A DNA stretch of 12,446 nt from Vulcanococcus sp. SFB_649D_100_25 (GTDB lineage: Bacteria; Cyanobacteriota; Cyanobacteriia; PCC-6307; Cyanobiaceae), in contig JAURGL010000026.1 in assembly GCA_030833825.1 (NCBI GenBank), positions 1 to 12,446 on the forward strand, given 5' to 3'. Under the pieces are notes generated by a model, which made no database searches, was not told where the DNA came from, and was given only the letters and a program-made list of their open reading frames with translations. The stretch's first letter is position 1. Each line of letters begins with the position of its first letter. Both the position numbers and the translations under genes were made by a program. Of the stretch, positions 11,601-12,446 are shown piece after piece.

Positions 11601-11660
11601 TTGAACCTAGAAGCTTTTTCGCTCTCCGATGAAAGCAACTAAAAAGCTTCCAAGTTTCAA
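11601..11660 (-). repeat. Long imperfect inverted repeat in the sigma-factor leader
   Basis: GAAGCTTTTT (11610-11619) and AAAAAGCTTC (11641-11650) are perfect reverse complements separated by 21 bases. The similarity continues outward to about 11601 and 11660 (TTGAACC... against ...GTTTCAA). As minus-strand RNA, the arms could form about 19 base pairs, with two G-U pairs and one bulged A. The structure lies 20-79 nt upstream of the sigma-factor ATG. It could be a protein-binding site in DNA or an mRNA hairpin; no T-tract follows it, so it is not an ordinary terminator. Confidence 0.6.
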
Positions 11661-11736
11661 CCTTGCTTCGCAAGTGCAGATTTGCTTTGCATCTTCACGA
11701 TGCCTACCAATGCATAACAACAAACAGTGCAGCACC

Positions 11737-11759
11737 GGCCCTCGCTACGGTCGAGGGCC
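11737..11759 (+). promoter_or_regulatory. GC-rich hairpin in the DUF2214 leader
   Basis: GGCCCTCG (11737-11744), a 7-base loop and CGAGGGCC (11752-11759) form a perfect 8-bp stem that ends 15 nt before the DUF2214 ATG. No T-run follows on either strand, so it is not a standard terminator. In an mRNA it would lie over or beside the ribosome-binding region. Confidence 0.5.
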
Positions 11760-11774
11760 TGACACGCTGCAACC

Positions 11775-12275
11775 ATGCCCGCCCTCTCGGCCCTGCTTGC
11801 CGACCTCTCACCATCCGTGCTGCCCCGGGCGGGCGTGGCCTACGTCCATTACCTGAGCTTCATGCTCTGCTTCGGGGCCCTGGTGCTGGAGCGCCGCCTG
11901 ATCCAGCCCAACCCCAACCGCAAGGACGCCACCTTGATGGTGATCACCGACGTGGTGTACGGCATGGCCGCCCTCGCCCTCCTGGTGAGCGGCATCCTGC
12001 GGGTTCTGTACTTCGGTCAGGGCAGCGAGTTCTACACAGAGAACCCTCTGTTCTGGTGGAAGGTGGGTCTCTACCTCTCCGTCGGTGGCCTGTCCCTGTA
12101 CCCCACCGTCACCTACATCCTCTGGGCGATCCCCCTGCGCAAGGGGGAATTGCCCCAGGTCAGCGAAGCCCTGGCCAAGCGGCTGGCCTGGATCTTGAAC
12201 ATTGAATTGGTGGGCTTTGCCCTGATCCCCCTGCTGGCAACCCTGATGGCACGGGGCGTCGGGCTGCCTGCCTAA
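11775..12275 (+). CDS. DUF2214 family membrane protein
   Basis: A 166-residue integral membrane protein of the DUF2214 family; its function is unknown to me. Four membrane segments are visible, at about residues 17-40, 55-77, 92-118 and 140-162. Family marks are YVHYLSFMLCFGALVLERRL, the basic loop after it, VVYGMAALALLVSGILRV, then YFGQGSEFY and NPLFWWKVGLYL, and SLYPTVTYILW. The start ATG at 11775 follows a GC-rich hairpin and lacks a clear Shine-Dalgarno sequence. The next gene begins immediately after the TAA (TAAATG), so an operon is likely. Confidence 0.88.
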   Translation: MPALSALLADLSPSVLPRAGVAYVHYLSFMLCFGALVLERRLIQPNPNRKDATLMVITDVVYGMAALALLVSGILRVLYFGQGSEFYTENPLFWWKVGLYLSVGGLSLYPTVTYILWAIPLRKGELPQVSEALAKRLAWILNIELVGFALIPLLATLMARGVGLPA

Positions 12276-12446
12276 ATGCAGCTGCCACCGCCAGCCTGCC
12301 CACCTGCAGCGGAGGTGCGTCCCTGGCAGGGCAGCGGCCCCCTCCTGCTGGATCCCACGCCGGCCCCTGCCGGCGACGGACTCGGACTCGATTACCGGGA
12401 TCAACTCAAACCCACGGCCTCCGGCTGGCCCCGCCGGGACCATTGG
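12276..12446 (+). CDS. Hypothetical protein, 5' part only
   Basis: An ATG directly after the DUF2214 stop opens a frame that stays open for 57 codons to the window end. The visible N terminus is Pro-rich (MQLPPPACPPAAEVRPWQ), then GSGPLLLDPTPAPAGDG, LGLDYRDQLKP and WPRRDHW. It has no signal peptide or membrane segment so far. I do not recognise the family from this fragment. The tight junction and the ordered, non-repetitive composition after residue 15 support a real gene. Confidence 0.6.
   Translation, partial: MQLPPPACPPAAEVRPWQGSGPLLLDPTPAPAGDGLGLDYRDQLKPTASGWPRRDHW

Larger units (their letters stand above)
11582..11774. promoter_or_regulatory. Divergent regulatory region, sigma factor / DUF2214
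   Basis: The largest gene-free stretch of the window, 193 bases, more AT-rich than its surroundings, separating two divergent genes. Besides the long repeat at 11601-11660 it holds three compact dyads: CTTGC-TTC-GCAAG (11662-11674), GCATC-TTCAC-GATGC (11689-11703) and the GC-rich hairpin at 11737-11759. A CATAAC at 11712-11717 is a weak -10 candidate towards DUF2214. No convincing -35 box is seen for either gene. Confidence 0.5.

Noticed and set aside
11582..11638. TTG start at 11638 for the sigma factor
   Set aside because: It adds 19 residues outside region 1.2 and would place the folded repeat inside the coding sequence; it cannot be fully excluded without transcript data.

Overview
The window is GC-rich DNA from a picocyanobacterium of the Synechococcus/Cyanobium type. 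The evidence is an ndhL gene followed by a DUF3007 gene, a cyAbrB (CalA-type) regulator, a c6-type thylakoid-lumen cytochrome, a DUF2214 membrane protein, and an intron-free tRNA-Leu(UAA). Five copies of the HIP1 octamer GCGATCGC lean towards a freshwater or brackish lineage; this last point is inference. No mobile element, phage gene, CRISPR array or rRNA was found.

Layout. (1) Bases 1-3305 run mostly forward: the 3' end of sdhB, tRNA-Leu on the minus strand, ndhL, a DUF3007 membrane protein, trpA, an overlapping SAM methyltransferase, a small secreted protein and a YciI-family protein. (2) A minus-strand c6-like cytochrome gene (3307-3639) diverges from an SbcD/YhaO-like nuclease gene, followed 4 bases later by its SbcC/YhaN-like coiled-coil ATPase partner (3731-7676). 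(3) A convergent cyAbrB gene (7680-8045) ends 3 bases from the ATPase stop. Its likely intrinsic terminator lies inside the last codons of the ATPase gene. (4) A forward pair follows: a GNAT acetyltransferase and an overlapping gene that joins a Nif11-like N-terminal domain to a cupin (8166-9175). (5) A five-gene minus-strand cluster runs from 11581 down to 9117: a sigma-70 factor, a YkvA/DUF1232 protein, a small helical protein, a secreted cysteine-containing protein and a PsiE-family membrane protein, with three junctions that overlap or are very close. (6) A divergent region rich in inverted repeats (11582-11774) separates the sigma gene from a DUF2214 membrane-protein gene. A further gene begins right after the DUF2214 stop and is cut by the window end.

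Most genes are housekeeping: respiration, NDH-1, tryptophan synthesis, DNA repair and electron transfer. The less ordinary parts are the Nif11-cupin fusion, the sigma-factor cluster with its folded leader, the nested terminator, and the altered metal-site motifs of the SbcD-like protein. No complete new system can be claimed from the sequence alone. The best candidate for a coherent unlabelled unit is the cluster from the sigma factor to PsiE.
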